From assembly GCA_945901855.1 (NCBI GenBank), contig CAMDLT010000009.1:1-64000 (forward strand): a stretch of 64,000 nucleotides of DNA, written 5' to 3'. Under the pieces are notes generated by a model. The model saw only the letters and a list, made by a program, of their open reading frames with translations. It ran no database searches and had not been told where the DNA came from. How positions within the stretch are numbered: position 1 is the stretch's first letter; every line of letters starts with the position of its first letter. This DNA is from Asaia bogorensis. Its GTDB lineage: Bacteria; Pseudomonadota; Alphaproteobacteria; CACIAM-22H2. Shown one piece after another: positions 8,665 to 17,758 of this stretch. The translations under genes were made by a program, and so were the position numbers.

Positions 8665-8697
8665 AGCCGCCCAACCGCAAGGTTCGGGCGGCTTTTT
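8665..8697 (+). terminator. Rho-independent terminator of the atp operon
   Basis: AGCCGCCC at 8665-8672 pairs with GGGCGGCT at 8686-8693, followed by a run of T. It lies 44 nt after the atpF stop. Confidence 0.8.
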
Positions 8698-8727
8698 GCG
8701 GTATTAGATTTGCTTTTGCTTGGCGAG

Positions 8728-8749
8728 TTCAGCAATATTGTATGCTGAA
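8728..8749. promoter_or_regulatory. Inverted repeat in the chemoreceptor promoter region
   Basis: Perfect dyad TTCAGCA, 8-nt spacer, TGCTGAA, 24 nt before the chemoreceptor start. It overlaps a -10-like TATGCT (8741-8746), with a possible -35 TTGGCG at 8720. This is operator-like geometry, but the binding protein is unknown. Confidence 0.4.
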
Positions 8750-8772
8750 TTTGTTTCAAGGAGAGAGCTTCT

Positions 8773-10758
8773 ATGGCGATGCGGGCAAAACTTTCGGCTC
8801 TGGCGAATATCTTGGGTGTTCTGATTGTTGCGGGATTTGCAGCCGTTGTGCTGACCAGTGCGTTGGCCCTGCGCGAGCTCAAAGTGAACGGGCCGGTCTA
8901 CGAACGTATCGTACTCGGCAAAGATCTGGTCGCCGACATTTTGCCCCCGCCCGCTTATGTGGTCGAAGCCTATCTGGAAGCGACCTTGGCAATGCAAGAT
9001 CCGCAGAGCCTGGCAAAGCACAAGCAAGTGCTCGTGAAGCTCAAAAAAGACTATGACGCCCGCCAGGCATTTTGGCGCGGCCAGTCGATCGATCCCGATG
9101 TTCGCCGCAAATTGACGGTCGAAGCGCACCAGCCCGCCCTCGAATTCTGGAAACTGCTCGACGAGCAACTGCTGCCTGCCCTGGAAGCGGGCGATGCGCG
9201 CCGCGCCCAGACGGCCTATACGGCCTTGCAGGCGGCCTATACCAAGCATCGCGCGGCGATCGACGAAACCGTCGCGGCCACCGAAAATATGAACATCGCA
9301 ACCGAAGCCTACTCGGCCGAGCAAGAAGGCACGTATACGACGATCCTGTGGCTCGTATCGGCACTTGTGTTGCTAGTCGCGCTCGCGGGCGTCGGCGGCG
9401 TGATCTTTGGCATGATCCGCCCCATCCGTACGATGACCGATGCGATGCGCACTTTGGCGAGCGGCCAAACCGACCTCACCGTGCCGGCCTTGTCGCGCGA
9501 AGACGAAATCGGCGAGATGGCCAAAGCCGTGCAGGTGTTCAAGGAAAGCGCGATCGAAAACGAACAGCTCAAACGGCAGCAATCCGCAACGCGCGCCCAA
9601 GCGGCGGCGGCGCAGCAAGCTGCCTTGCGCGGCATGGCCGAAACGGTCGAGCGCGAGACGACGGCAGCCGTCGAATCGATCGCGCGCGAGGCCAAAAACG
9701 CCGACGGCGCGGCCGAAGGCATGCGCGATCTGGCCCTCGAAGTTTCCTCGGACTCCCAGGCCGTTGCGGCCGCTTCCGAACAGGCGCTGGTCAACGTGCA
9801 AACCGTTTCGTCGGCGGCTGAGGAACTTACCGCTTCGATCCGCGAGATTTCCGGCCAGATTGCGCGCGCATCGAGCGTGACCAAAGCGGCCGTCTCGAGC
9901 GGCGAGAAAGCGCGCGCGACGATCCAATCGCTCTCCGAAGCGGTCGCGAAAATCTCCGAAGTCACGAAACTGATCGGCCAGATCGCGGGCCAGACGAATC
10001 TTCTGGCGCTCAACGCCACCATCGAAGCCGCGCGCGCGGGCGATGCGGGCAAGGGCTTTGCCGTGGTCGCATCGGAAGTCAAGAACCTCGCCAACCAGAC
10101 TGGTCGGTCGACCGAGGATATCGACCGCCAAGTCGGCGAGATCCAGGCCGCGACCCAAGCTGCCGTTGCGGCCGTGGGCGAAATCGGCGACCGCATTCGC
10201 GAAGTCGATGCGGTCGCAAACGCGATCGCGACCGCAATGGAAGAGCAAGGCGCCGCCACCCAGGAAATCGCGCGCAACGTTGCCCAAACCGCCGACGCCT
10301 CGCGCGAAGTCGCGCAAAAGATCCAGCGCGTCAGCCAGCAGGCCGATGCCGTCGGCACGAGCGCTGCCGACGTGCGTACGGCGGTTTTGTCCGTAACTGA
10401 GAATATCCAAGGCTTGCGCGAAACGCTGGTGCGCGTCGTGCGCACCTCGACGACCGATGCCGATCGGCGCTCGCATCCGCGCTACCGCATCGACGCGAAG
10501 TTCGAGGCGACCAATGCCGCAGGCCAGCGGATCCAGGCCAAACTCGCGGATGCATCGGAGCGCGGCGCCTGCCTCGAAACCTCGCAGGCAATGAAGGTCG
10601 GCGACCGCGGCACGCTGCGTTTCGACGGCGTGGGCGCGGCACTGCAGTTCTTCGTGCGCGAGGTCGAACCTGCGCGCCTGCATGTGGAATTCGAAAAACC
10701 GGACCCTGCCTATCGCGATTGGTTCGAGCGGCGTATCGCTGGGCTAAAGCCCATTTAA
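8773..10758 (+). CDS. Methyl-accepting chemotaxis protein with C-terminal PilZ domain
   Basis: A 661-residue transmembrane chemoreceptor with an AAGGAGAGAG ribosome site. Order: a first membrane helix at about 11-33, a helical periplasmic sensor at about 34-190, a second helix at about 193-218, HAMP, then a cytoplasmic signalling coiled coil whose kinase-contact tip contains [19 protein letters not shown] near residue 405. From about 560 a PilZ domain follows, with the c-di-GMP motifs RSHPR (566-570) and DASERG. Both motifs are intact, so the receptor probably links chemotaxis or motility signalling to c-di-GMP. It is a single-gene unit without che genes nearby. Confidence 0.92.
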   Translation: MAMRAKLSALANILGVLIVAGFAAVVLTSALALRELKVNGPVYERIVLGKDLVADILPPPAYVVEAYLEATLAMQDPQSLAKHKQVLVKLKKDYDARQAFWRGQSIDPDVRRKLTVEAHQPALEFWKLLDEQLLPALEAGDARRAQTAYTALQAAYTKHRAAIDETVAATENMNIATEAYSAEQEGTYTTILWLVSALVLLVALAGVGGVIFGMIRPIRTMTDAMRTLASGQTDLTVPALSREDEIGEMAKAVQVFKESAIENEQLKRQQSATRAQAAAAQQAALRGMAETVERETTAAVESIAREAKNADGAAEGMRDLALEVSSDSQAVAAASEQALVNVQTVSSAAEELTASIREISGQIARASSVTKAAVSSGEKARATIQSLSEAVAKISEVTKLIGQIAGQTNLLALNATIEAARAGDAGKGFAVVASEVKNLANQTGRSTEDIDRQVGEIQAATQAAVAAVGEIGDRIREVDAVANAIATAMEEQGAATQEIARNVAQTADASREVAQKIQRVSQQADAVGTSAADVRTAVLSVTENIQGLRETLVRVVRTSTTDADRRSHPRYRIDAKFEATNAAGQRIQAKLADASERGACLETSQAMKVGDRGTLRFDGVGAALQFFVREVEPARLHVEFEKPDPAYRDWFERRIAGLKPI

Positions 10759-10774
10759 GGGCGGCTTTAGCCCA
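10740..10774. terminator. Inverted repeat at the chemoreceptor 3' end
   Basis: TGGGCTAAAGCC at 10740-10751 pairs perfectly with GGCTTTAGCCCA at 10763-10774 across an 11-nt loop that includes the stop codon. There is no clear T-run. It is placed between convergent genes and may stop transcription in both directions. Confidence 0.5.
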
Positions 10775-10780
10775 GCACCG

Positions 10781-10954
10781 TCAAAGGGCTCGGTCGAGCG
10801 CGCAATCCGCGCACACGCCGCCGACTTGGCGCGTTGGGCACTTGCGGCAGGCATCGATCGCATCGATCATGCCCGAGATTCGCTTGTCGAGGCCGCTATC
10901 GCCGTCGGCATCGCGCATGCCTTCGGGGCTATGCGTTTCAGTCTCGCGCTTCAT
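10781..10954 (-). CDS. Small four-cysteine protein, function unknown
   Basis: A 57-residue frame from ATG 10954 with GAAGGGG about 8 nt upstream; the frame could extend back to 11023. The N-terminal half is acidic and polar. The C-terminal half holds CRKC and CADC, 9 residues apart, which could bind one zinc. I do not recognise the family. It is convergent with the chemoreceptor and shares its 3' inverted repeat. The ribosome site and paired cysteines argue for a real gene, but the small size leaves doubt. Confidence 0.45.
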   Translation of the reverse strand: MKRETETHSPEGMRDADGDSGLDKRISGMIDAIDACRKCPTRQVGGVCADCALDRAL

Positions 10955-11077
10955 TCCGGCCCCTTCGAAAATCCCCCGATACCGCAAATTTATGACAGAA
11001 TAATGCGGGAATGTCATGCACAATCAGGTTTATTTTCCATTCGCTAACCGTATAATTCGTCGATAAAAAACTGCTGC

Positions 11078-11094
11078 CACCGAAAAACGGTGCG
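11078..11094 (-). terminator. Possible terminator of the gcv operon
   Basis: On the minus strand CACCG, TTTTT loop, CGGTG forms a 5-bp stem just past the gcvPB stop, with a six-T run about 8 nt further on. Weak. It is the only terminator-like structure seen behind the operon. Confidence 0.35.
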
Positions 11095-11101
11095 ACCGGA
11101 C

Positions 11102-12688
11102 CTACTCCGCCGCAAGCACTTTCGGGTTTGCGGGCTTCCAGCGCAGCACAGGCGCGCGTGCCGCCCGCGTTTCGTCGAGGCGACGTCGCGGGGTCAAACG
11201 CGGAGCCGCCTGGAACCAGGCGGACGCGCCGGGTTTTTGCGCCTCGCGCGCAAGGTGGCGCAGCGTTGCCACAAACGCGTCGAGCGATTCCTTGCTCTCG
11301 GATTCGGTCGGTTCCACCAGCATGGCGCCGTGCACCACCAGCGGGAAATACATCGTCATCGGATGGTAGCCTTCGTCGATCATCGCCTTGGCGAAATCGA
11401 GCGTCGAAATCCCCGTGTCCTTGAGGAACGTGTCGTCGAACAAGGCTTCGTGCATGCACGGGCCGCCGTCGAAGGCGGGCGTCATCGCCCCGCGCAAGCG
11501 CGCCAGCACGTAGTTCGCATTGAGTACGGCATCGCTGGAGGCCTGGCGGATGCCGTCCGCGCCGTGGCTCAACATATAGGCCAAGGCGCGCACGAACATG
11601 CCCATCTGCCCGTTGAAGCCCTTCAAGCGTCCGAACGGTTGGGCGTCGCCCTTGCGGGTTTCCACCAGCTCGAACCCGTCAGTACCGTGCACGACGTACG
11701 GCAGCGGCGCGTAGGGCGCCAGCAACGCCGACAGCACGACCGGCCCCGAGCCCGGCCCGCCGCCGCCATGCGGCGTCGAGAAGGTTTTGTGCAGGTTGAT
11801 GTGCATGGCATCGACGCCCAGGTCGGCCGGGCGCACCCGGCCCGCGATCGCGTTGTAGTTGGCGCCGTCGCAGTAAAAATAGCCGCCCGCCGCATGCATC
11901 AGATCGGCGATTTTGCGGATGTCGTTTTCGAACAGGCCGCAGGTGTTCGGGTTGGTCAGCATGATCGCGGCAACGTCGGGGCCGAGCTTCTTTTCGAACG
12001 CGGCCAGATCCACGCGCCCGCGCGCATCGGCTGGAATCGAATCGACCGTGAAACCGAGCAGCGCCGCCGTCGCGGGATTGGTGCCGTGCGCGGACTCGGG
12101 CACCAGCACGCGCTTGCGCGTGGCGCCTTCGCCTTTGGCCTGGATCGCCGACCAGATCGCAACCATGCCGCAAAGCTCGCCATGCGCGCCGGCTGCCGGG
12201 CTCATCGCCACGGTCGGCATGCCGGTCAGCGTCTTCAGCCAATGGGCAAGCTGGTCCATGAGTTCGAGGGCGCCCTGCACGGTCTTGGCGGGCTGCAGCG
12301 GGTGGATATCGGCAAAGCCGGGCAGACGCGCCATCTTTTCGTTGAGACGCGGATTGTGCTTCATCGTGCAGGAGCCGAGCGCGAACAGCCCGCTGTCGAT
12401 GCCGTAGTTCTTCTGCGACAGCCGCGTGAAGTGGCGCACCACCTGCGGCTCCGACAAACACGGCAATCCGACCGGCGCCTTGCGCGCGAACGCGCCCAGG
12501 CGCGATTTGACGGCAGGGGCAACGGGCACGTCCACGCCGATGCGCCCCGGCACGCCCTGTTCGAAAATCAACGGTTCTTCGAGCATCAATCCGCGATGGC
12601 CGGACGACGTGACGACGGGCGGCAGCGCGGTCGCAGGATCGTTGGCGGCATCGTTGGCGGCGGCCGTGCGGCCTTGGCTTTTGTCCAT
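11102..12688 (-). CDS. gcvPB: Glycine dehydrogenase (decarboxylating) subunit 2
   Basis: A 528-residue C-terminal half of the P-protein, decarboxylating glycine with PLP and passing the aminomethyl group to GcvH. The PLP lysine lies in INLHKTFSTPHGGGGPG. The ATG at 12688 was chosen because GCGGAGGTG, ending inside gcvPA, is a strong ribosome site; the frame runs slightly further upstream. The gap to gcvPA is 1 nt, so translation is probably coupled. Last gene of gcvT-H-PA-PB. Confidence 0.95.
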   Translation of the reverse strand: MDKSQGRTAAANDAANDPATALPPVVTSSGHRGLMLEEPLIFEQGVPGRIGVDVPVAPAVKSRLGAFARKAPVGLPCLSEPQVVRHFTRLSQKNYGIDSGLFALGSCTMKHNPRLNEKMARLPGFADIHPLQPAKTVQGALELMDQLAHWLKTLTGMPTVAMSPAAGAHGELCGMVAIWSAIQAKGEGATRKRVLVPESAHGTNPATAALLGFTVDSIPADARGRVDLAAFEKKLGPDVAAIMLTNPNTCGLFENDIRKIADLMHAAGGYFYCDGANYNAIAGRVRPADLGVDAMHINLHKTFSTPHGGGGPGSGPVVLSALLAPYAPLPYVVHGTDGFELVETRKGDAQPFGRLKGFNGQMGMFVRALAYMLSHGADGIRQASSDAVLNANYVLARLRGAMTPAFDGGPCMHEALFDDTFLKDTGISTLDFAKAMIDEGYHPMTMYFPLVVHGAMLVEPTESESKESLDAFVATLRHLAREAQKPGASAWFQAAPRLTPRRRLDETRAARAPVLRWKPANPKVLAAE

Positions 12689-12689
12689 G

Positions 12690-14036
12690 TTACAGCACCT
12701 CCGCAAGAGCGGCCGCAAAGCGGTCCATGTCGTCGATCGTGTTGGTTTCGGTCGCGGCGACGATCAGCACATTCGCCATGTCCTTGTTGCCGGGCCACAG
12801 GCGCGCGCCCGGCACGCCCGCGAGCACGCCCCGATCGACCAAGGAATCGACGACGGCGCCCGCATCGCGCGGCAAGCGCACGGCGAACTCGTTGAAAAAC
12901 GCGTCGGTCAGGATCTCGACGCCCTTGACGGCCGCGAGCTTGTCGGCAAGCAGGCACGCATGCGCGTGGTTGAGCTTGGCAAGGCTTGCAAGCCCCTCCT
13001 CGCCCAGCAGCGACAGATGCACCGTGAACGCAAGCGCGCACAGGCCGGAATTGGTGCAGATGTTGGACGTCGCTTTTTCGCGGCGGATATGCTGCTCGCG
13101 CGTCGACAGCGTCAGCACCCAGCCGCGCTTGCCGTCGGCATCGACGGTTTCGCCGCACAAACGGCCCGGCATCTGGCGCACGTATTTTTCTTTGGCCGCA
13201 AACAGGCCCACATAAGGACCGCCGAAATTGAGCGCGTTGCCGATCGACTGGCCCTCCGCCACCACGATATCCGCGCCCATGTCGCCGGGCGGCACGACCG
13301 CGCCCATCGACAGAATTTCGGGCACCGCGCAGATCAGCAAAGCGCCCGCTTTTTGGCACGCGGCGGCAAGGGCCGAAAAATCCTCGAGCCGGCCGAACAC
13401 GTTGGGATACTGCACGACCACGCACGACGTCTTGGCATCGATGCGCTCGGCGAGGCCCGCGAGCCCGTCCGGCGTGGGCGCCAGCGCTTCGACCGCGAAG
13501 CCCGAGAAGCGCCCGTGCGTCTCGACCGTTTCGCGCGTGTGCGGATGCAAGGCGCCCGACAAAATGGCCTTGCCGCGGCGCGTGATGCGGTTGGCCATCA
13601 TCACGCCTTCGACGCACGCGGTCGCCGCGTCGTACATCGATGCGTTGGCCACGTCCATTCCGGTCAGCAGCGCCACTTGGGTCTGGAATTCGAACAGATA
13701 TTGCAGCGTGCCCTGCGCGATTTCGGGCTGGTAGGGCGTGTAGCTCGTCAAAAATTCGCCGCGCTGGATGATGTAGTCGACCGACGCGGGCACATGGTGG
13801 CGGTACGCGCCGCAGCCCAAGAAACTTGCCATCGAGCCGGCCGGACGGTTCTTGGCCGCCAAGGCTTGCATATGGCGCTCGACCTCCAGCTCGCCCTTGG
13901 TCAGGCTCAAGCCCGCGACCGGGCCTGCCAGACGCGCATGTTCGGGCACGTCGACGAACAGCGCGTCTTCGTTGGGCAGACCGATCGCGGCCAGCATGGC
14001 GCGGCGATCTTCTGGCGTGTGCGGCAGATAGCGCAT
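12690..14036 (-). CDS. gcvPA: Glycine dehydrogenase (decarboxylating) subunit 1
   Basis: A 448-residue N-terminal half of the split P-protein. It begins [15 protein letters not shown] and contains [11 protein letters not shown] and [11 protein letters not shown], both typical of GcvPA. It heterodimerises with GcvPB. The split form occurs in many alphaproteobacteria, Firmicutes and archaea, in place of the single-chain enzyme of E. coli. Confidence 0.95.
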   Translation of the reverse strand: MRYLPHTPEDRRAMLAAIGLPNEDALFVDVPEHARLAGPVAGLSLTKGELEVERHMQALAAKNRPAGSMASFLGCGAYRHHVPASVDYIIQRGEFLTSYTPYQPEIAQGTLQYLFEFQTQVALLTGMDVANASMYDAATACVEGVMMANRITRRGKAILSGALHPHTRETVETHGRFSGFAVEALAPTPDGLAGLAERIDAKTSCVVVQYPNVFGRLEDFSALAAACQKAGALLICAVPEILSMGAVVPPGDMGADIVVAEGQSIGNALNFGGPYVGLFAAKEKYVRQMPGRLCGETVDADGKRGWVLTLSTREQHIRREKATSNICTNSGLCALAFTVHLSLLGEEGLASLAKLNHAHACLLADKLAAVKGVEILTDAFFNEFAVRLPRDAGAVVDSLVDRGVLAGVPGARLWPGNKDMANVLIVAATETNTIDDMDRFAAALAEVL

Positions 14037-14048
14037 CGGTATTTCCTT

Positions 14049-14429
14049 TTAGCCGAGCGAGGCGACAAACGAATCGTACGCGGCCTGGTCCATCAGATCC
14101 TGGAACTCGGCCGTGTCGGTTGCCTTGATTTTGAAGAACCAGCCCGCACCGGTCGGGTCGGTGTTGACGAGCCCCGGCTCGCCCGACAGCGCGTCGTTGG
14201 CACCGACAACGGTGCCCGATACGGGCGCGTAAATGTCGGACGCGGCCTTGACGGATTCGACCACGGCGACTTGGCCGCCTTTGGCGACCGCTTTGCCCGA
14301 TTCCGGCAGATCGACGAACACGACGTCGCCCAGCTGGCCTTGTGCATAGGCCGTGATGCCGACAGCGCAGACATCGCCGTCGTCGACGCGGATCCATTCG
14401 TGGTCTTTGGTAAAACGCAACTCGGCCAT
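14049..14429 (-). CDS. gcvH: Glycine cleavage system H protein
   Basis: A 126-residue lipoyl carrier that shuttles the aminomethyl group from P-protein to T-protein. The lipoylated lysine is Lys61 in [14 protein letters not shown]. The length and the start ([13 protein letters not shown]) are canonical. It lies 33 nt after gcvT and 12 nt before gcvPA. Confidence 0.97.
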   Translation of the reverse strand: MAELRFTKDHEWIRVDDGDVCAVGITAYAQGQLGDVVFVDLPESGKAVAKGGQVAVVESVKAASDIYAPVSGTVVGANDALSGEPGLVNTDPTGAGWFFKIKATDTAEFQDLMDQAAYDSFVASLG

Positions 14430-14462
14430 GGGACGGGCTCCTTGTAGGTATCTGCGGCGTAT

Positions 14463-15572
14463 CTATCCGCGGAAATAGCGATGGGGGGCAAAGGGCAGGG
14501 CAGAAATCTTGGCGGGCAACACCTTGCCGCGCACGACCAGACCGACCGGCGTGCCGACCGCCGCGTGCGCGGCCCCGACATAGCCCATCGATACGGGTCC
14601 GTTCACGCTGGGGCCAAAACCGCCCGAGGTGACCGTGCCGATCTTGGCGCCGTTCGCATCGACGATGTCGGTACCTTCGCGCGCAGGCGCACGCCCCTCG
14701 GGCAGAATGCCGACGCGTTTGCGCAAAGCGCCCTCGGCCAGTTCTTTTTGGATGCGTGCGGCGCCCGGAAATCCGCCTTCGGCGCGGCGGCGCTTGGAAA
14801 TCGACCACGCCAAATCGGCTTCGATCGGCGAGGTGGTCGTGTCGATGTCGTGGCCATAGAGGCACAAACCGGCTTCGAGCCGCAGACTGTCGCGCGCCCC
14901 CAAGCCGATCGGTTTGACCTCGGGTTCGGCCAGCAGGCGCTGCGCCAATTCGGCGGCCTTGTCGCCCGGCACCGAAATTTCGTAGCCGTCTTCGCCCGTG
15001 TAGCCCGAGCGCGTGAAGGAACAAGCGATGCCCGCAATGGCGCCGTCGCGCGCGGTCATGAATTTCTGGCCGACCACGTTGGGCGCCAGGCGCGCCATCA
15101 CGGCGGCGGCTTGCGGGCCTTGCAGCGCCAGCAAGGCGCGGTCTTCGTGGTGCTCGATCGCAGCGTGTGCGCCGATTTTGGCCTTCATATGCGCAATATC
15201 GGCGTGTTTGCAGCCGGCATTGACGACCAAAAACAGATGCGATCCGCGCTGGGTTACCATCAGATCGTCGAGAATGCCGCCCGCTTCGTCGGTGAACATG
15301 GAATAGCGGATCGCGCCTTCTTTGAGGATCGCAAGGTCGCCGGGGATCAGCGTTTCAAGCGCGGCCAGCGCGCCGGCACCATGCAGCGACACCTGGCCCA
15401 TGTGCGACACGTCGAACAAGCCCGCAGCGCTGCGCGTATGGTTGTGCTCGGCCAATATCCCCATCGGATACTGGACCGGCATGTCGTAGCCGCCAAACGG
15501 CACCATTTTGGCGCCAAGGGCGACATGCAACGCATGCAACGGGGTTTTGTTCAGGGATTCGGTTTCGCCCAC
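14463..15572 (-). CDS. gcvT: Glycine cleavage system T protein (aminomethyltransferase)
   Basis: Releases ammonia from the lipoyl intermediate and gives methylene-tetrahydrofolate. The GTG at 15572 gives 369 residues, matching family length (seven residues before KTPLHALH), with GGAG 6 nt upstream. The frame extends to ATG 15602 (379 residues) and TTG 15623 (386), the latter well spaced from the AGAGGGGG at the riboswitch 3' end, so the start is uncertain. The folate-binding core includes GLFDVSHMGQ and GYTGEDGYEI. Controlled by the glycine riboswitch at 15633-15832. Confidence 0.93.
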   Translation of the reverse strand: MGETESLNKTPLHALHVALGAKMVPFGGYDMPVQYPMGILAEHNHTRSAAGLFDVSHMGQVSLHGAGALAALETLIPGDLAILKEGAIRYSMFTDEAGGILDDLMVTQRGSHLFLVVNAGCKHADIAHMKAKIGAHAAIEHHEDRALLALQGPQAAAVMARLAPNVVGQKFMTARDGAIAGIACSFTRSGYTGEDGYEISVPGDKAAELAQRLLAEPEVKPIGLGARDSLRLEAGLCLYGHDIDTTTSPIEADLAWSISKRRRAEGGFPGAARIQKELAEGALRKRVGILPEGRAPAREGTDIVDANGAKIGTVTSGGFGPSVNGPVSMGYVGAAHAAVGTPVGLVVRGKVLPAKISALPFAPHRYFRG

Positions 15573-15632
15573 AAGCCACTCCACGAAGACAGAACGACGC
15601 ATGCGTCGGCTTATTTCAGCCAATCGCGCATG

Positions 15633-15832
15633 CCCCCTCTGTCCGTGGACCTGAAAGAATCGCCCGCCCGAAATCCGGCGGACTTACCTCTTCGGTGGAA
15701 GCTTGGGCCTAAACCCGCTTCGCTTTCCAGAGTGACGATTCCCGCGCGGTCCGTTTGCCTGAGAGTTTCCGGGGCGGTTGCTCCTTCGGCGTCTTTGGGG
15801 GTGGCCTCCCAAAGCACTCTCCCGCGCGGGAG
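15633..15832 (-). promoter_or_regulatory. Tandem glycine riboswitch
   Basis: Read on the minus strand. The first aptamer (about 15832-15742) has GGAGAGTGC, GCCGAAGGAGCAA and CTCTCAGGCAAACGGACCG. The second (about 15735-15633) has CTCTGGAAAGC, CACCGAAGAGGTAA, CTTTCAGGTCCACGGACAG and ends in AGAGGGGGC. These are the conserved cores of the two cooperative glycine aptamers. The terminal AGAGGGGG is also the likely Shine-Dalgarno, which suggests translational control. Glycine should switch the cleavage operon on. Confidence 0.93.
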
Positions 15833-15867
15833 ATGCACGGCGATAGTGGGTCGCGCGCACGATCAAC

Positions 15868-15895
15868 ACAATAGCTCGCGTCGCTTGCGGGTCAA
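15868..15895 (-). promoter_or_regulatory. Promoter of the gcv operon
   Basis: On the minus strand -35 TTGACC (15895-15890), a 16-nt spacer, and -10 TATTGT (15873-15868). The predicted start of transcription is about 30 nt before the riboswitch. The -10 is identical to that of the atp promoter. Confidence 0.6.
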
Positions 15896-15919
15896 GCGGC
15901 ATCGTGCCTGTTGATAGAT

Positions 15920-16471
15920 TCAGCGGGTCTGGCGTTGGCTGCGGTTCCAGGCAAGCTGGTCGGCGGTCAGTTGGAAACCGATCACGACTTGGTAGCCCGG
16001 CCCCTCGGCATTCGATTTCAGCGGGATAAAGGGCTCCCACTGGTCCACGCGGCCGACCCGCGGCCGATTGTCGGTCCACTCGAAGCCCGCGACAAAATTT
16101 TCGCGCACCACCACGTTGCGCTCGGCATCCACGATCGCGACGAAATAAGGCAGGGCTGCGCGCCGCGTGCGGTCGGCAGGCCCGCGTTCGGCGGCAAAAG
16201 CGATCTGCAAATCGAGCGTCACGGACGCCTTGTTGCGCTGGGTCGAGTAGGCGCAGCCGATGCGAATATCGACGATCTGGCCCTGGACCAGCAGGTCGGT
16301 CACGTCGCGCCCGCCGCCCTCGCGAAACTGTACCAGCGTGTTGGCATCGGGCAAAATACCGCCGGCCGGGCACAAAGCCGACGGCGGCGGTTCGCCCGAA
16401 CAGCCAACCAGGGCCGCAAGGCTTGCCGCCAGAAAAACGGCGCGAAAATTTTTCACGGACCCGCTTTTCAC
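15920..16471 (-). CDS. Predicted lipoprotein, function unknown
   Basis: A 183-residue protein from GTG 16471 (or GTG 16456, giving MKNFRAVF). The signal peptide ends in the lipobox LVGC followed by SGEPPP, so export and lipidation are expected. The mature part has LCPAGGILPDANTLVQF and a beta-rich body, with two further cysteines that may pair. I do not recognise a named family. It overlaps the end of the CDGSH gene by 4 nt (GTGA), so the two are co-translated. Confidence 0.75.
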   Translation of the reverse strand: MKSGSVKNFRAVFLAASLAALVGCSGEPPPSALCPAGGILPDANTLVQFREGGGRDVTDLLVQGQIVDIRIGCAYSTQRNKASVTLDLQIAFAAERGPADRTRRAALPYFVAIVDAERNVVVRENFVAGFEWTDNRPRVGRVDQWEPFIPLKSNAEGPGYQVVIGFQLTADQLAWNRSQRQTR

Positions 16472-16710
16472 GGCAGCGTGTTGTGCGCGCCGTCGCAGAA
16501 GGGCTGGGTTTTGCTGGCTTTGCAGCCGCAGAAATAAAGTTTCTTGTCTTCGCTTGCCTCGAACTTGACCGGCTGCATGCCGGTTCCGGCATGGCTACCG
16601 TCGCAAAACGGCTGTTTTTTCGACAACCCGCAGCTGCACCACCAATAGGCCTTGCCGGCCGTGACGTCGACGGGATACGGGGCTTTTTGCGGGACGGCGG
16701 GCACGGTCAT
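16468..16710 (-). CDS. CDGSH-type iron-sulfur protein
   Basis: An 80-residue soluble protein with two CDGSH motifs: [16 protein letters not shown] and [16 protein letters not shown]. Each should hold a 2Fe-2S cluster through three Cys and one His, as in mitoNEET/CISD3-like double-motif proteins. ATG 16710 was chosen because the extra N-terminal residues of the longer frame are unlike the family. It is divergent from ispH, itself an Fe-S enzyme, across 95 nt, and overlaps the lipoprotein gene. A role in Fe-S or redox handling is likely; the partner is unknown. Confidence 0.87.
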   Translation of the reverse strand: MTVPAVPQKAPYPVDVTAGKAYWWCSCGLSKKQPFCDGSHAGTGMQPVKFEASEDKKLYFCGCKASKTQPFCDGAHNTLP

Positions 16711-16805
16711 GGGGCGTTCCTGTGTGGCTGGTCGACGGGAAAACCGGGGCTGGCGCAACTGCGCGACTCCGGTGTAACTATCCTTCCGACACTAGAGAAA
16801 GCGCC

Positions 16806-17753
16806 ATGACCGCACAAGCGCCGCTCACCGTCTTGCTGGCCACACCGCGCGGATTTTGCGCGGGCGTGGACCGCGCCATTCTGATCGTCGAGCGCGCCAT
16901 CGAAAAATACGGCGCGCCCGTGTATGTGCGCCACGAAATCGTCCATAACCGTTTTGTCGTCGAAGCGTTGGAAACGAAGGGCGCGATTTTTGTCGACGAT
17001 TTGGCGGCCGTGCCCGACGATCGCCCGGTCGTCTTTTCCGCGCACGGCGTGCCCAAAACCGTGCCGGCCGAAGCGGTGCGGCGCGGGATGTTCTATCTCG
17101 ACGCCACGTGCCCGCTGGTCAGCAAAGTGCATTCGGCGGCCGAGCATCATTTCAAAGCCGGCCGCCATATCGTTTTGATCGGCCATGACGGCCATCCCGA
17201 AGTGGTCGGCACGATCGGCCAATTGCCCGAGGGCGCGATCACGCTGGTCGAGGACGAAGCGCAGGCCGAACAAGTCGTTTTGCCCGCCGACAAAGAGCTC
17301 GCCTTTTCGACGCAGACGACGCTGTCGGTCGACGATACGGCCGGCATCGTTTCGGTTTTGCAGCGCCGCTATCCGCAGATCCGCCCGCCGCGTTCGGACG
17401 ATATTTGCTATGCCACCACCAACCGCCAGTCTGCCGTCAAGGCGATGGCGAACGACGCGGATGCGGTACTGGTCCTGGGCTCGCCCAATTCGTCGAACTC
17501 GATGCGGCTGGTCGAAGTGGCGCGCAAAGCGGGCTGCGCCAACGCGCATCTGGTCCAGCGCGCGGCCCAAATCGACTGGGAAAAACTGGGGCCCCTGCGG
17601 CGCATCGGCATTACCGCAGGCGCCTCGGCGCCCGAGATCCTGGTCCAGGAAACGCTGGCCGCCTTGCGCCAGCGTTATGCCGTGACGATCGAAGAGGTCG
17701 TGACCGCGCGCGAGGACGTGCATTTCAATCTGCCGCGCGTGCTGGAAACCTAA
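16806..17753 (+). CDS. ispH: 4-hydroxy-3-methylbut-2-enyl diphosphate reductase
   Basis: Last step of the MEP isoprenoid pathway, reducing HMBPP to IPP and DMAPP with a 4Fe-4S cluster. The ATG at 16806 gives 315 residues. The three cluster cysteines are Cys18 (PRGFCAGV), Cys102 (DATCPLV) and Cys201 ([11 protein letters not shown]). The catalytic glutamate region is in [13 protein letters not shown]. Followed after 5 nt by thrB and then rnhA, an order widespread in alphaproteobacteria. Confidence 0.97.
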   Translation: MTAQAPLTVLLATPRGFCAGVDRAILIVERAIEKYGAPVYVRHEIVHNRFVVEALETKGAIFVDDLAAVPDDRPVVFSAHGVPKTVPAEAVRRGMFYLDATCPLVSKVHSAAEHHFKAGRHIVLIGHDGHPEVVGTIGQLPEGAITLVEDEAQAEQVVLPADKELAFSTQTTLSVDDTAGIVSVLQRRYPQIRPPRSDDICYATTNRQSAVKAMANDADAVLVLGSPNSSNSMRLVEVARKAGCANAHLVQRAAQIDWEKLGPLRRIGITAGASAPEILVQETLAALRQRYAVTIEEVVTAREDVHFNLPRVLET

Positions 17754-17758
17754 AGGCG

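Noticed and set aside
11090-14447. Long plus-strand frames across the gcv genes
   Set aside because: Antisense to gcvPB, gcvPA and gcvH, all of which carry canonical motifs.
15611-15838. 75-codon minus-strand frame upstream of gcvT
   Set aside because: It coincides with the two glycine aptamers, which explain the conservation. Only its last six codons (from ATG 15630) are noted as a possible leader frame.
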